Below are positions 20,812 through 32,834 of a stretch of DNA of 64,000 nucleotides, piece after piece. Under the pieces are notes generated by a model. The model saw only the letters and a program-made list of their open reading frames with translations, did not search any database and had not been told where the DNA came from. Origin of the DNA: Hepsetus odoe (taxonomy: Eukaryota > Chordata > Actinopteri > Characiformes > Hepsetidae); NCBI GenBank assembly GCA_017165825.1, contig CM029386.1, positions 1,739,491-1,803,490 on the forward strand, written 5' to 3'. How positions within the stretch are numbered: the first letter of the stretch is position 1; each line of letters opens with the position of its first letter. The position numbers were made by a program, and so were the translations under genes.

Positions 20812-21015
20812 TGTAATGCTGGGGTGTTGTGGGTAAGACATCAATCTGTGAATTGACTTAATTAACCATAATGATCAGAACAAATATAAAGAACTGAAAC
20901 ACCACTGTTACCACACAGGCTAAGCCTCTTCATTGACTGATGCTCTGCTCTGACTCATTGGGGCTTAGAAACCACACCCCAATGAAGTCAGAGCAGAGTG
21001 TCCTCTACCATGACA
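20812..21015 (-). mobile_element. probable solo LTR (minus)
   Basis: On the minus strand it starts TGTCATGGTAGAGGACACTC and ends CCCAGCATTACA. It shares CATTGGGGT...TAAGCCCCA.TGAGTCAGA.CAGAGC with the solo LTR at 49571-49834, so it belongs to the same family but is more decayed. Target-site duplication not clear. Located in the intron between signal-peptide and first Ig exons. Confidence 0.6.
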
Positions 21016-21366
21016 CTCCTACGTTGTTGGACACTTGTGACCTACATGACTGAATTTATCACGTGACCAAACAAACGTCTGACTGGCTGGTGTGTAAATA
21101 ATAATGGGAGTCTACACTGGAAATTTTGTTACACCTTTAACAATACATTCAAACACAGAATGCTGAAATGTTGAAACTTTGTTTTCAGTTTTGTAGCTCT
21201 CATTACTTAGGGATTTTTTTTGTATCCTATAAATATTTATATAAACTTTTTATAACCACATCTAAAACATTTATTGAATTATTTTCAATTTCTCTCTTGC
21301 AAATTTCCCTACCTTTATCCAACACTGATAGAAAAAGCGTGTTTTTACCCAATAGTGCCCACATAC
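21016..21366. other. copy A intron remnant shared with copies B and C
   Basis: Contains the AACAATACATTCAAACACAG and CCAGTCAGACGTTTG-type segments also seen near 46.5 and 61.5 kb, so it is ancestral intron of the family. Confidence 0.6.
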
Positions 21367-21424
21367 CTGACGTGGTCTCCATAAAGATGGTGGAAATCAG
21401 TAGAATCACACAGAAGAATGCCAT
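21367..21424 (-). CDS. receptor copy A, signal-peptide exon
   Basis: ATG lies two bases after an acceptor (CTCTTTCAGGG). The exon encodes MAFFCVILLISTIFMETTS and ends in phase 1 at a GTATGT donor. A hydrophobic core with a small-residue end is typical of a cleavable signal peptide. The upstream exon must be non-coding, in agreement with the candidate exon 1 at 28809. Confidence 0.85.
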
Positions 21425-22567
21425 CCCTGAAAGAGAGAAAGACACTTTATTGATGTTTGTGTGTGTGTGTGTGTCTGCAAACATTATATTGGGGACACAG
21501 TTCAATGCAGCACCTCCCGTTTCAGCGATTTTGAGTCTAAAAAAGGAACCGAGCAGGAATGAAGCCACACTGGAGTCGAACTGTTCTGAGACACAGTTTT
21601 ACAGCAAGCTTTGATCAAGCTTTTATTCTCCATTGTTGAGGTTCGATAGGGTGACAGTGACCTGAACCCAGATCAGTTCTTTATCTTCAGAGCTGTGATA
21701 CTGAGTTTGTGGGGCTTTTCCACCAACACCAGGAACACACTGCACAACCAGACCAGTTAAAAATACTGTTTTTCCAGCTTCTCCATTTTTTTAATTCCTG
21801 CATTGATGGCAGTGATGCATTGTGGGTAGATTATAGGCAGAGACGTCATACCTTCAGCACATGGTGTGGCTCAGTTCCTGGTGCCAATGGAAAGGCACCA
21901 GTACTGTGACTGGACCAGCAGAGGGGGGTGATATTTCCTCCACTGCTTCTTAAGCAGTAATGATCCCACAAGACGATTATTATATCGGAGCATGTAAAAG
22001 GTTCAGAGACGCCCAAACCTGAGGCGCCCAGCCTTCATCCCATTACCCCCCAATCCAAATGTCCCAGCTGTCTCTTTTGCACATTTCTCAGATTAGCAGA
22101 CATGCTGCCTGAGGAGAACTCAAAGCCATTTATAAACGCTTTAATGTCTTGATGCCTTTAAGTCTCTATACCTTAACATTGCTCAAGATCCAATCTCTCA
22201 CTCATTTTCTTAGGTGCTTGTCCTGAACTGGGTTTGTGAGCAGTGCTGGAGTCTGTCTCAGCTCTCACAGGGTGAAAAGAGAAAACACCCTGGACAGTTC
22301 ATCAGTCCAATGGAGAACAAACAAATAGACAAACATGCATTAAAGTACTCTCCGCTTATTTAGTCAATTTTCAAAATTGTTCAATTTATTTAGAAAATAA
22401 AACCTTAGTGTCACAAAATATAAAGTTATATAAAAAAAAAAAGATTTAATTTAGTCAAAACCAGCAATGTGAAAGTGACAACCATAGTCATTATGAGGTC
22501 AAAGCACAGCAGACAATAAACCACAACAAAATTGGACCTCTGCTTTTAACTCATGCACACTCAAACA
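21425..22567. other. copy A first intron, nothing recognised
   Basis: No gene or named repeat recognised. Two short frames (21709-21909) have no family resemblance. Confidence 0.4.
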
Positions 22568-22706
22568 GCAGCTATTGAAAGCACCCAGGGAGCAGTGACA
22601 GGGATGGCACCTTGCTCAAGGGTACCTCAGGGCAACCTATTGGGAAGGGGTTCGAACCCCCGATCATGTGGCTAACACCCTAACAACTAGGCCATCGCTG
22701 CCCCAA
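22568..22706 (-). mobile_element. tRNA SINE, minus, 3'-truncated
   Basis: Reverse complement carries GGGGCAGCGATGGCCTAG, GGGGGTTCGAACCCC and the GCCCTGAGGTACCCTTGAGC block, and lacks the body after GGTGCC. Confidence 0.85.
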
Positions 22707-22863
22707 TGTAGTGTGCCATTATAAACAACCTCATGATATAAACATTCCTCCTGAACCCCACTGAGCTCCTGGAGCTCTACAGCCCAGCTCTAGGAAGAGC
22801 TCAGTTTCTCACACTGAGCCTCCACCCTCAACTCACTTCCCACCACATCCAGCAGCAGAGCCA

Positions 22864-22867
<4 letters not shown>

Positions 22868-22928
<61 letters not shown>

Positions 22929-22992
22929 CATCCATTTTCTTGTCCCAAACGGGGTCGCGGGGGAGTGCTGGTGTCCAACCCAGCGCACATAT
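22868..22992 (-). mobile_element. (AT)n tract and SINE tail fragment
   Basis: (AT) repeat at 22868-22923, then a minus-strand SINE piece (CCATCCATTTTCTTGTCCCA to CCAACCCAGCGCACA). The SINE's own tail probably seeded the repeat. Confidence 0.8.
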
Positions 22993-23011
22993 ATATATGT
23001 ATGTATGTTTG

Positions 23012-23870
23012 GATTTCATCAAGGATCAGCACTGAGCCCATTCATGTTTGCAATAGTAATGGACAGGTTGACGGACGAGGTTAGACAGGAGTCTCCGTGG
23101 ACGATGATGTTTGCTGATGATATTGTGATCTGTAGTGAGAGTAGGGAGCAGCTTGAGGAGAACCTGGAGAGATGGAGATATGCTCTGGAGAGGAGAGGAA
23201 TGAAAGTGAGTAGGGCAAAGACAGAATACATGAGTGTGAATGAAAGAGAGGACAGTGGAGTGGTTAGGATGCAGGGAGTGGAGGTAACAAAGGTGGAGAA
23301 GTTTAAATACTTGGGATCAACAGTTCAGTGTAACGGCGAGTGTGGAAGAGAGGTGAAGAAGAGAGTGCAGGCTGGTTGGAATGGGTGGAGAAGAGTGGCT
23401 GGAGTGATCTGTGACAGACTAAAGTAAAAAGGAAGATATACAGGACAGTACTGAGACCAGCTATGTGGTATGGGTTGGAGACGGTGGCACTGACGAAAAG
23501 GCAGGAGGCGGAGCTGGAGGTGTCAGAGTTAAAGATGCTGAGATTTTCGTTGGGTGTGACGAGGATGGACAGGATTAGAAATGAGTATATTAGAGGGACA
23601 GCTCAGGTTAGACGTCTTGGAGACAAGGTTAGAGAAGCAAGGTTGCGTTGGTTTGGACATGTGCAGAGGAGAGACGAGGATTATATTGGGAGGAGGATGT
23701 TGAAGATGGAGCTGCCAGGAAAGAGGAGAAGAGGAAGACCAAAGAGGAGGTTTATGGACGTGGTGAGAGAGGACATGCAGATGGTCAGTTTGAAGAAGGA
23801 AGATGCAGAGGGCCGAAAGAAATGGAGACAGTTGATCTGCTGTGGCGACCCCTAAACGGGAGCAGAAGAA
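23012..23870 (+). mobile_element. RTE LINE, 5'-truncated, RT C-terminal part
   Basis: Frame from 23005 reads HQGSALSPFMFAIVMDRLTD, FADDIVICSESREQLEENL and ERRGMKVSRAKTEYM. It breaks after VAGVICDRLK, then resumes at about 23463 (ETVALTKRQEAELEVSELKM ... CGDP). The 3' end is CTAAACGGGAGCAG plus an AAG-rich tail. It has the catalytic FADD but lacks endonuclease and the RT N-terminal half. Confidence 0.9.
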
Positions 23871-23904
23871 AAAGTAAAGAAGAAAGTAAAAAAAGAAAAA
23901 GAAG

Positions 23905-23911
23905 AAGAAGA

Positions 23912-23950
<39 letters not shown>

Positions 23951-24055
23951 GTGTGTGTGTGTACTTGTGTGTATGTGTGTTTTTGATGTGTGTAAGATTG
24001 TGTGTGTGTTTCAGTGTGTGTGTGTGTGTGTGTGTGTGTCTGTATGTTTTGTGTG
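23905..24055 (+). repeat. (AT)n/(TG)n compound microsatellite
   Basis: (AT)n then (GT)n with GTATGT interruptions, directly after the RTE tail. Confidence 0.9.
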
Positions 24056-24060
24056 TATAC

Positions 24061-26945
24061 ACTGCCACACCTGCAGTGCTGTCCTCTACCTTCACCTTCT
24101 CCCACACCCCAGGCTCTGTGGGCAGGGGGGAGGTACAGGTTTGCTCCTATCACGACAATGGTGCTTCATGCCTCTCAGTCATTACCACCTTAATATATCT
24201 TCCTTTGAATTCCATTCTGTTTCTATAACCTATCCTATTAAGCTTTACATCATTGTCCTCTATCTTCCCCCATGTTTACTAGGTAACCTCATCGAAGAGC
24301 TAGATGTCCTCCTAAGCTCTTTCCTGGATGACAACTCTCCAATGATTCTTTTTGAAGACTTTGATCTTCCAGGAGAGAAGATCCACACCAGTGGTCTTAC
24401 GCTGCTACTGTCCTTTTTCGACCTGTCCCTCAGCAAATCTCCTCCTACCACACAGCTGGCAACACTCTTGATCTAATATTTACCTGCTCGCTCTCTAAGG
24501 GCAATATTCTGTGTACACCTCTACATGTATCTGATCACCATCTCTTATCTTCCAGATTTCTCACCGATCCGTCGCTCCGTCCACTTGAGACTCCAGAACA
24601 TACCCGTAGAAATCTCAGCACTCTCTCACTGTCCTCTCTCTCCTCCACAACTCTTTCCCACTTGTCTCCTACTACAACTACCCCAACTCCTTCTGCTGCC
24701 GAACTCAATACTAATTAACTCCTCTTCTCCCTCAGCCATTCAATTGACCAACTCTGTCCTTTAATTCTCAGAACAAAGCGTGTCTCTCCACCGGCCCCGT
24801 GACTGTCTGAAGTTCTGCGCAGCAACTGTAGAGAAATACGATCAGCTGAAAGGAAGGAAAGCACATTGCTCGGAAGATCTCTTGTCATACGCTCTCTTCT
24901 CTCCAAATTTGATTCAGATCTAGCCTCTGCCAAGTCAACGTTCTTCAAAACCAAGTTTGAAGAATCCACAACTAATCCTCGTGAACTTTTTGCCATTTTC
25001 TCATCTCTTCTAAAACTGCCTTGTCCTCCTGTTGATTCAACCCTCTCCACAGATGACATTGCTTCATTCTTTGATGAGAAAACTGAGGCAATTAGAAGAT
25101 CCTTCCACTTGACAGACAATTCTCCAGTCCAGCCTCAAGCGACCACCAACTCCTAGGCTTCTCACCACTCTCCATGGAGGAGGGACTGCTGCTCTTAAAG
25201 TCCAGCAACTCCAACACCTTGCCCCTTGATCCGATTCCATCATCTCTACTCCTAGAGGTGTCTCCAGATCTTCTTCCATACATCACTCAAATACTCTAAA
25301 GACTATAAATATTTGCCCACGTTCCATCTGCCTTCTAGGTCAGTCATAGTCACTCCTATTCTGATGAAACCATCTCTGGGCTGTGCAGACTTAAACAACT
25401 ATAGACCGATATCTCTTCTCCCGTTTCTCTCCAAAATATTAGAATGAGCAGTATATAATCAACTCATTGTTTTTTTGTCTGAAAACAGTCTCCAGGATTC
25501 CTTCCAGTCTGGATTTAAAACAGCGCACTGCTCTAAAATCTGCTCTACTGGCTATTGCTCAAGAAGTCCACGCTGCAAGATCTAACAATCTGTCCTCTGT
25601 CTTGATTCTCTTTGACCCTTTGGCTGCCTTCGACACAGTGAACCACCGGATCCTCCTGACCACTCTCTCAACCCTAGGGATTGCTGGTACAGCCTGGCAG
25701 TGGTTCTCCTCCTACCAACAGGATCGACAGTACCAAGTGTCATGGCAGGGCCATCGGTCCACTCCACAAAATTTGTGTTCCCCAAGGATCTGTCCTCGGT
25801 CCCCTTCTATTTTCTCTATATAATGGCTCTCTGGGGAAAGTCATAGTCTCTCATGGCTTCTCCTATCATTCTTATGCAGATGACACCCAACTTATCCTCT
25901 CTTTTCCCTCCTATGATCAATAGGTTTCTACCCGAATCTCTAACTGCCTGGCTGACATCTCTGCATGGATGACAGCTCATCAGCTCAAGCTCAACCCTAA
26001 CAAGAGTAGGTTTCTCTACCTGGAAGGCCATCAAACACCATGACAGGACCTTCACATCTCCTTTGGTGGTTTGCTTCTCGTCCCATCTAGAACTGCTAGG
26101 AATCTTGGTGTCACTTTCGACAATGAGATCTTCTTCTCCTCTCAAGTCCTGCCGACACCTTTTCTGCAACATTACAAAAATCCGTCCTTTCCTCACCACC
26201 CAGGCAACCCAGTTACTGCTCCAGTCCCTGGTCATCTCTAAACTGGACTACTGCAACTCTCTTCTAGCAGGTCTTCCACTGAAGGTAACAAGACCACTAC
26301 AACTGATTCAAAATGCTGCTGACTTCAACCATCCCAAGTTCTCTTCTTCCACTCCTCTGCTGCAGGACCTACACTGGCTCCCAGTGGCTGCTCGTATCAG
26401 GTTTAAAACTTTAACTCTTAACAGTCCTGCACCATCTTACCTGACTGCTCTTATCAAACACCGTGTCTCTTCTCGTCCTCTCAATCAAGTACTGCTCGTC
26501 TTGAACCCCCACCGTTGAAAAACAGAGGAAGACATGCATTAAGACTCTTCTCAGTTCTGGCTCCTCAGTGGTGGAACAAACTCCCCCTGATGGTCAGAAC
26601 TGCTGAGTCCCTTGTTGTCTTCAAACGTCGACTAAAGACCTACCTGTTCATGAAATTTGTCAGGGAATAATCTTCCCAAACCATATACTCTCCTACCCCT
26701 GCTCCTTCTTTTCTTTAAACCTCTTCCTCTTTTCTTTAAACCTCTTTCCTGTTTTTTTTCTCAAAAAAAAAAAAAAGTAGGTATTGTAAGTTTGTTAGTT
26801 TGTTGCTTAGGTGGTAATAGCTAATCAGCAGTTGCTGATCTGAGCTGGTTTCCAAAATGATGATCTAATGTGGAAACAAAGCACTGTTGTAAGTCGTTCT
26901 GGATAAGAGCGTCTGCTAAATGCCATAAATGTAAATGTAAATGTA
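24061..26945 (+). mobile_element. L2-type LINE, degraded
   Basis: Endonuclease end (LIEELDVLLSSFLDD) at about 24.2-24.5 kb. RT blocks at 25.4-26.5 kb: a PISLLPFLSK-type segment, VLILFDPLAAFDTVNHRIL, a PQGSVLGPLLFSLY segment and YHSYADDTQLILSF with the catalytic YADD. The 3' end is GGATAAGAGCGTCTGCTAAA followed by (TGTAAA) repeats. Many stops and frameshifts; dead. It shares its 3' tail with the V-SINEs here, as expected of their mobilising partner. Confidence 0.88.
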
Positions 26946-27276
26946 TTTCAGTGTAAAATAAGACTTATTCTGAATTTAGTGATCAGCTGACTTTACCTGA
27001 CCTGGGTTCAGTCTGAGCGTGATTCTCAATGACAGTCTTTTCCACAAGCAGTAAACCAGTAATAATATCCATTAAAACCCTGAGAGCAGAGTTACCTATT
27101 TCTGGGAGGAGAGTTTTCTCTTCTTTCAGAGCCTTCAGTTAGAAAAGTTCAACTCTGCCTCAAAGTACAGACTGAATAATAATCTTTTCTTCAGAAAGTC
27201 AGAACAGGTTGGGACACATTTCAGTCACATCAGAAGTTTATCTAACATCCAAACAAATGATACTACAAACACGAAT

Positions 27277-27278
<2 letters not shown>

Positions 27279-27361
<83 letters not shown>
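27279..27361 (+). repeat. (TG)n microsatellite
   Basis: Uninterrupted TG tract of about 41 units. Confidence 0.97.
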
Positions 27362-27367
<6 letters not shown>

Positions 27368-28205
27368 AAGAAAGGAAAGGATAAGTCGGTAAGAAAACAA
27401 TCGGTAAGAAAGCTAATATTTAGGTCACTGATTAACAGAAGAAGTAAAAAGAGCCCTGTGTTCAGTGGATTTTGATCTCTATACTGGACACAGTTGCAAT
27501 ATTTCATTCTCTAAAATGAACTGATGCTGCTGCTGTTTGAGGATGAAAGACAAGAAACTCTTCACCACAACAGTCTGGTACAGTGACCTCCTGCTCCATT
27601 TTACTGTAACTCATTAACAAGATCTCGAGATACTTCAGCTCCTCATACTGGACACCTTCTGGCCCCTGACTGCAATTTGAAATCCTCTCCAGAGTCTCCA
27701 GAGCTAGATAAACACTTTAGACTCACAGCTTCTCTTACTGATGGTGTCCATCACCAGGACCTTGGGTTGCAGACAGTATGCAGGCATCAATAGCCATCCG
27801 GCCACATCTCATAGCCATTTCAGCAGAGGAGGTTTTGAACAGGGTCTTTTCAGAGGCCAATGTCCCAAACCTCATGCAGGAAAAGCTCACAGGTGTGAGT
27901 TAAAGAACTTATGAAGACAGGACAGGATCTTCTGCCACATGTTCCCATTTAATCCTTACTACCAGTGACATGTGGGGAGGTACAAAGCTGGTGAGGCAGT
28001 GACTCCTTCAGAGTCAGATTTACAAACTTATGAACCCAAAAGAGAAGCTTATTTTAAACAAAAAATAAAAATAAGTGGATCACTGTAGTGAACTTGACTT
28101 TCTGATCTTTGATTAAACAAGTTGTACACATCCATTAAAGATATTATTCAGACTGTGGAAAGGCAGGGTGTAAAATTAAAGTATCTGCAAATATTATATC
28201 GGGGA

Positions 28206-28530
28206 CAAACAGCGAGTGTGTGTAAGGGACAGTGTGTTAAAGGGACAGTGTGTGTAAGGGACGGTGTGTTAAAGAGACAGTGTGTGTAAGGGACAGTGTG
28301 TTAAAGGGACAGTGTGTGTAAGGGAGAGTGTGTGTAAGGGACACGGGTGTGTAAGGGACAGTGTGTGTAAGGGAGAGTGTGTTAAAGGGACAGTGTGTGT
28401 AAGGGACAGTGTGTGTAAGGGACAGTGTGTGTAAGGGACAGTGTGTGTAAGGGAGAGTGTTAAAGGGACAGTGTGTGTAAAGGACAGTGTGTGTAAGGGA
28501 CAGTGTGTGTAAGGGACACGGGTGTGAGGG
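28206..28530 (+). repeat. 16-bp minisatellite
   Basis: Units of GTGTGTAAGGGACAGT with GTGTTAAAGGGACAGT variants, about 20 copies. The inverted arm holds a longer version (41270-42170). Confidence 0.95.
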
Positions 28531-28808
28531 AAGCACAGTGCGAGATCAATAGGAAATGCATCTAAAACTGATCAAAATTATTGGAATCAGGAAACAAATT
28601 TGAAGCACAGACCAGCGGACATATTTCACAGAGCAGCAGCAGAAATGGCGGGTCGGGTTTGTTCACTTCCTCTTCAGGACTTTGAGCTGATTAATGAATA
28701 AACTTCACTTCAGCACAGAAATGAAATCTAGTTCATACAGACTCTCAGAACATCTGCTGTTAAAGTCCACAGTGATGATGTGATATTGAAGAACTTTAAT
28801 GAACTTAC

Positions 28809-28895
28809 TGTGAATCCAGAGCGCCGAGATGTGTGATCTTCTCTCTTTCTCAGCAGATTCTACTTTCACTTTCACTTTTACTGTCTTATAAACAG
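28809..28895 (-). promoter_or_regulatory. IRF/ISRE-like promoter and non-coding exon 1 of copy A
   Basis: Minus strand: TATA-like TTTATAAGA, then AAAAGTGAAAGTGAAAGTAG, then AGAGAGAAGATCACACATCT and GGATTCACA before a GTAAGTT donor (28808-28807). Three GAAAGT steps in tandem fit IRF/ISRE sites. The donor faces the signal-peptide exon of copy A 7.4 kb away, whose ATG lies just behind an acceptor. Function and transcription start are inferred. Confidence 0.6.
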
Positions 28896-28933
28896 CTCCC
28901 TCTAGTGGCAGCGAGAGTAAATCATTATCTACA

Positions 28934-29290
28934 CACCGATCAGCCATAACATTAAAACCACCTGTCCAACACTGAGTAGGACCACCTCATGTCCCCAAAA
29001 CTGCTCTGACCCGATGAGACCTGGACCCCACAAGACCTCTGAAGGTGTGCTGTGGTTTCTGCACCAAGACTTTAGCAGAAGATCCTTTAAGATCCTGTAA
29101 GTTTGGAGGTGGAGAATCCAACAGGTCAGACAAATTCCTCCAGCAGATCCTACAGATGTTGGGACTGAGATCTGGAGAATTTGGGACAACAAGGCAGGAC
29201 CTCGTCCTGCTGAAAGAGGACACTGCTATTGGGTAACACCATGAAGGGGTGAACTGTTTATGAAACCACACTTGTGTAGGTGGTACAGAA
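28934..29290 (+). mobile_element. DNA-transposon-like interspersed repeat
   Basis: Begins ACCGATCAGCCATAACATTA and has GACCCGATGAGACCTGGACC and CAGATGTTGGGACTGAGATC. This is a dispersed repeat I know from fish genomes, though I cannot fix its superfamily. Inverted copy at about 40640-40890. Confidence 0.6.
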
Positions 29291-29374
29291 TAAACTATAG
29301 TCCACGTGAACGCAGGATCCAGAGAGAAGAGTTCATTTACAAGAATCTGCAGCAAAGCAGAGAAAGAAACAATG

Positions 29375-29745
29375 TAGTGTTCCATTATAAACATGTAGTG
29401 TTCCATTATAAACATGTAGTGTTCCATTATAAACTTGTAGTGTTCCATTATAATCATGAAGTGTTCCATTATGAACATGTAGTGTTCCATTATAAACATG
29501 TAGTGTTCCATTATGAACATGTAGTGTTCCATTATAATCACGAAGTGTTCCGTTATAATCATGTAGTGTTCCGTTATAAACATGTAGTGTTCCATTATAA
29601 TCATGTAGTGTTCCATTATAATCATGTAGTGTTCCATTATAAACATGTAGTGTTCCATTATAAACATGTAGTGTTCCATTATAAACATGTAGTGTTCCAT
29701 TATAATCATGTAGTGTTCCATTATGAACATGTAGCGTTACATTGT
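29375..29745 (+). repeat. 21-bp minisatellite
   Basis: About 17 units of GTTCCATTATAAACATGTAGT. Since 21 is a multiple of 3, it keeps frames open on both strands; not coding. Confidence 0.95.
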
Positions 29746-29875
29746 TACAATCATTTAATGAATTCAGTTTTTAATTCTGATATTTATATTCTTATTTATT
29801 GATGGGTGAGGAAAGTTAAAAATATAATAAATGAATTGGTAATCGATCAGATCTTAAAAATGCGTCTTCATAAAT

Positions 29876-30800
29876 CAGGAGTTTATTATTAATCAGGAGT
29901 TTATTATAAATCAGGAGTTTATTATAATCAGGAGTTTATTATAAATCAGGAGTTTATTAGAATCAGGAGTTTATTATAAATCAGGAGTTTATTATAATCA
30001 GGAGTTTATTATAAACCAGTAGTTTATCATAATCAGGAGTTTATTATTAATCAGGAGTTTATTATAAACCAGTAGTTTATCATAATCAGGAGTTTATTAT
30101 TAATCAGGAGTTTATTATAAATCAGGAGTTTATTATAATCAGGAGTTTATTATAAACCAGTAGTTTATTAGAATCAGGAGTTTATTATAAATCAGGAGTT
30201 TATTATAATCAGGAGTTTATTATAAACCAGTAGTTTATTATAATCAGGAGTTTCTTATAATCAGGAGTTTATTATTAATCAGGAGTTTATTATAATCAGG
30301 AGTTTATTATTAATCAGGAGTTTATTATAAATCAGGAGTTTATTATAATCAGGAGTTTATTATAAACCAGTAGTTTATTAGAATCAAGAGTTTATTATAA
30401 ATCAGGAGTTTATTATAATCAGGAGTTTATTATAAACCAGTAGTTTATCATAATCAGGAGTTTATTATTAATCAGGAGTTTATTATAAACCAGTAGTTTA
30501 TCATAATCAGGAGTTTATTATTAATCAGGAGTTTATTATAATCAGGAGTTTATTATAATCAGGAGTTTATTGTAAACCAGTAGTTTATTATAATGAGGAG
30601 TTTATTATAATCAGGAGTTTATTATTAATCAGGAGTTTATTATAAATCAGGAGTTTATTATAATCAGGAGTTTATTATAAACCAGTAGTTTATTATAATC
30701 AGGAGTTTCTTATAATCAGGAGTTTATTATTAATCAGGAGTTTATTATAATCAGGAGTTTATTATTAATCAGGAGTTTATTATAAATCAGGAGTTTATCA
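29876..30800 (+). repeat. 18-bp minisatellite
   Basis: About 50 units of ATCAGGAGTTTATTATAA with AACCAGTAGTTTATCAT variants arranged in higher-order blocks. Inverted, shorter versions at 39505-39725 and 40170-40290. Confidence 0.95.
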
Positions 30801-31221
30801 ATGCGTTTGTGGCTCCACTCTCTTTTCTCCACTCCAGACGGAATCCAGATGTTGAATGAAAGTATATCCGTCAAAGATCCCCAAACAGTTCGCTCTTCCA
30901 TATTTAAAGGATTTAAATATCAGCTGAAAATATTTGTAAAAAGTTGCAATGCTCCAGGCACCACATAAGCTCTGTGGCTGTTGCAGTCATTGCTCTTCTC
31001 ATCCGCTCATCACTCCCGAGCCACTCGTGGAGCTCTGACACGACCGAAACCACAGACGCCAGGCTCCTCAGACACCACACGTTATTTGCGATGGTCACCA
31101 CCAGACTGGTTTCCCGATCTGACTCGCTCTCCTGGCTCGCTACATTCTTCATCTGAAGGTCAATCATTTCTGTAACACTTGGGTGTTGTAGCTCAAACAT
31201 AAATGCACAGCCAGGAGTCTT

Positions 31222-31224
<3 letters not shown>

Positions 31225-31283
<59 letters not shown>
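31225..31283 (+). repeat. (AC)n microsatellite
   Basis: Pure AC tract. Confidence 0.97.
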
Positions 31284-31287
<4 letters not shown>

Positions 31288-31384
31288 CTCCTCTAATGTG
31301 TCTTCTTGTGTGCAGATGGCTGTGAGTTCACACTGGATCCAGACTCAGCACACACACTCCTCTCTCTCTCTGAGGAGAACAGGA

Positions 31385-31575
31385 AGGTGGCCTAGTGGTT
31401 CGGGCGTTGGCCACATGATCGGGGGTTCTAACCCCTTCCCAATAGGTTGCCCTGAGGTACCCTTGAGCAAGGTACTGTCCCCGTCTCTCTCCTCCCTGTG
31501 ATGGGCTGGCTACCTGTCCAGGGTGTGTCCCCCGTCCTCGCCCTGTGTGAGCTGGGATGGACTCCAGCGCGACAA
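31385..31575 (+). mobile_element. tRNA SINE
   Basis: Head GGTGGCCTAGTGGTTCGGGC, degenerate B box GGGGTTCTAACCCC, body GATGGGCTGGCTACCTGTCC; ends at GGACTCCAGCGCGAC without the usual tail. Confidence 0.85.
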
Positions 31576-31769
31576 TCTGAAAATTATTGACTGATTTATT
31601 GTATTTAATAATTATAAGTGAAATAAAAATTTTCATTATCTTCTAAAGACATTTTTTCTTTAACATTCAAGAACAAGAGAAACTGAAAGAAAAAGTGAAG
31701 ATTTGCGCAGTTATGTTACTCTGTTTTAAACCAGAACTCGTGTTTCCTGGTGTCAGTACCTTGTTGTGT

Positions 31770-32198
31770 CTCCTCTTCAGAGTCGTTTCCTCTGTGATCT
31801 GAGTCGAGGTCATTGGCTCCTCCAGTGAGGCCTGAAGATGCTCCAACAAAACACATAAACATAAATAATGAATGAACAGAAAAAAATATTTTCTGTTTTC
31901 TTTCACGTTTGGTGTAAAAGTGCTTCATCAAAAGTCTCGTCCCTGATGGACTCGAGCTGGTCGATCTCAGCGATGACCTGTAATAAAACATTTTACACTA
32001 CAAGCCACTGACTTTATAAACTAATCAATCATGTTGTGAAGGAGGAGCATCCTGACAGTGACCTTCTGAGGAGGAACCTCTTCCAGCTGTTCTTCTGCAT
32101 CTGAGTGAATCTCTGTGGAGAAGAAATTAACATGTTGATGATTTTCTTCAAAGGTCTGGGTCTCAGTCTCAGTCTCAATGAACTCAGTTGAGATTGTG

Positions 32199-32250
<52 letters not shown>
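31770..32250 (-). other. possible coding exons, unrecognised
   Basis: Minus strand has an open, acidic stretch at about 32215-32060 reading TEFIETETETQTFEENHQ and IHSDAEEQLEEVPPQK before a GTCACT. Next comes VIAEIDQLESIRDETFDEAL after a TTATTACAG acceptor (31980-31920). Another acidic stretch (LDSDHRGNDSEEETQQG) lies near 31830-31765. The splice signals are plausible and the first two join in frame, but I recognise no family and no start or stop is certain. Confidence 0.25.

Positions 32251-32272
<22 letters not shown>
32200..32272 (+). repeat. (TG)n microsatellite
   Basis: Pure TG tract; a second short TG tract lies at 32523-32553. Confidence 0.97.
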
Positions 32273-32273
<1 letters not shown>

Positions 32274-32521
32274 GCAAAACTGGGTCTAAACCTCTAAACC
32301 AGGAAGACCAGTTTGATTTTCCTGAAACTAGACCTCAGCTCTCTCCTCCGAAACAGCTTCACCAAACTCACACAAACCCGAATCCATTTTAAAATCCCAA
32401 AACTGAGCGTTGACTCCCAGGTGAGGCAGTCCGGGTTCTCGCTGTGTCTGTGTGGGTTTCCTCCCACAGTCCAAAGACATGGGAGGTGTCCTGAAAATGT
32501 TTAACTCTCCCCTTGATGGGA

Positions 32522-32556
<35 letters not shown>

Positions 32557-32834
32557 TGTGTTTGTGAGTCTGTCCTGCCATGGACTGGTAGTTCGTCCGT
32601 GGTGTTTCTCCACCTTGGTCTCACTATAGTTTACTGAGTTCGTGTTTCCAGGTTAGACCTGTAGACGGTTCTTCTGTACATGGTTGGAGCTTTATAACAG
32701 TCAGGGCTCGTTTTTTAAAGCAGATTGGACATTTTGTCCTGTTTGTCCAGTCGCTCAGTTTCATCCTTAAGAACAGCGACCTCACACTCCTGAAACCAAA
32801 ACCAATAAAGGACCATTACAGTCGATCACCCGTC

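Larger units (their letters stand above)
27108..30935 (+). repeat. left arm of large inverted repeat
   Basis: Its reverse complement matches 40055-43349 in order: GAGTTTTCTCTTCTTTCAGA edge, (TG)n, unique 27.4-28.2 kb sequence, a 16-bp minisatellite, ISRE-like module, DNA-transposon-like repeat, two minisatellites, and TTCCATATTTAAAGGATTTAAA at the inner edge. Arms differ in length mainly through repeat copy number. The unique part at 27.5-28.2 kb shows no gene. Confidence 0.88.

Noticed and set aside
28237..28536. CRISPR-like regular repeats
   Set aside because: Directly adjoining 16-bp units with no spacers, in a vertebrate genome; a minisatellite.
29260..29802. 180-residue and 247-residue frames on opposite strands (VVFHYKH, FIMEHYM)
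   Set aside because: Both come from a 21-bp minisatellite that keeps any stop-free frame open; no codon bias or splice signals.
32452..32637. Frame with CVCVCV run and frames 32328-32624
   Set aside because: TG microsatellite and its flanks; no family resemblance.
32711..32793. Minus-strand ECEVAVLKDETERLDKQDKM frame ending in TAA as a terminal coiled-coil exon
   Set aside because: Acceptor is plausible but the phase does not fit the signal-peptide-like exon at 38.75 kb and the frame is only 25 codons; not supported.
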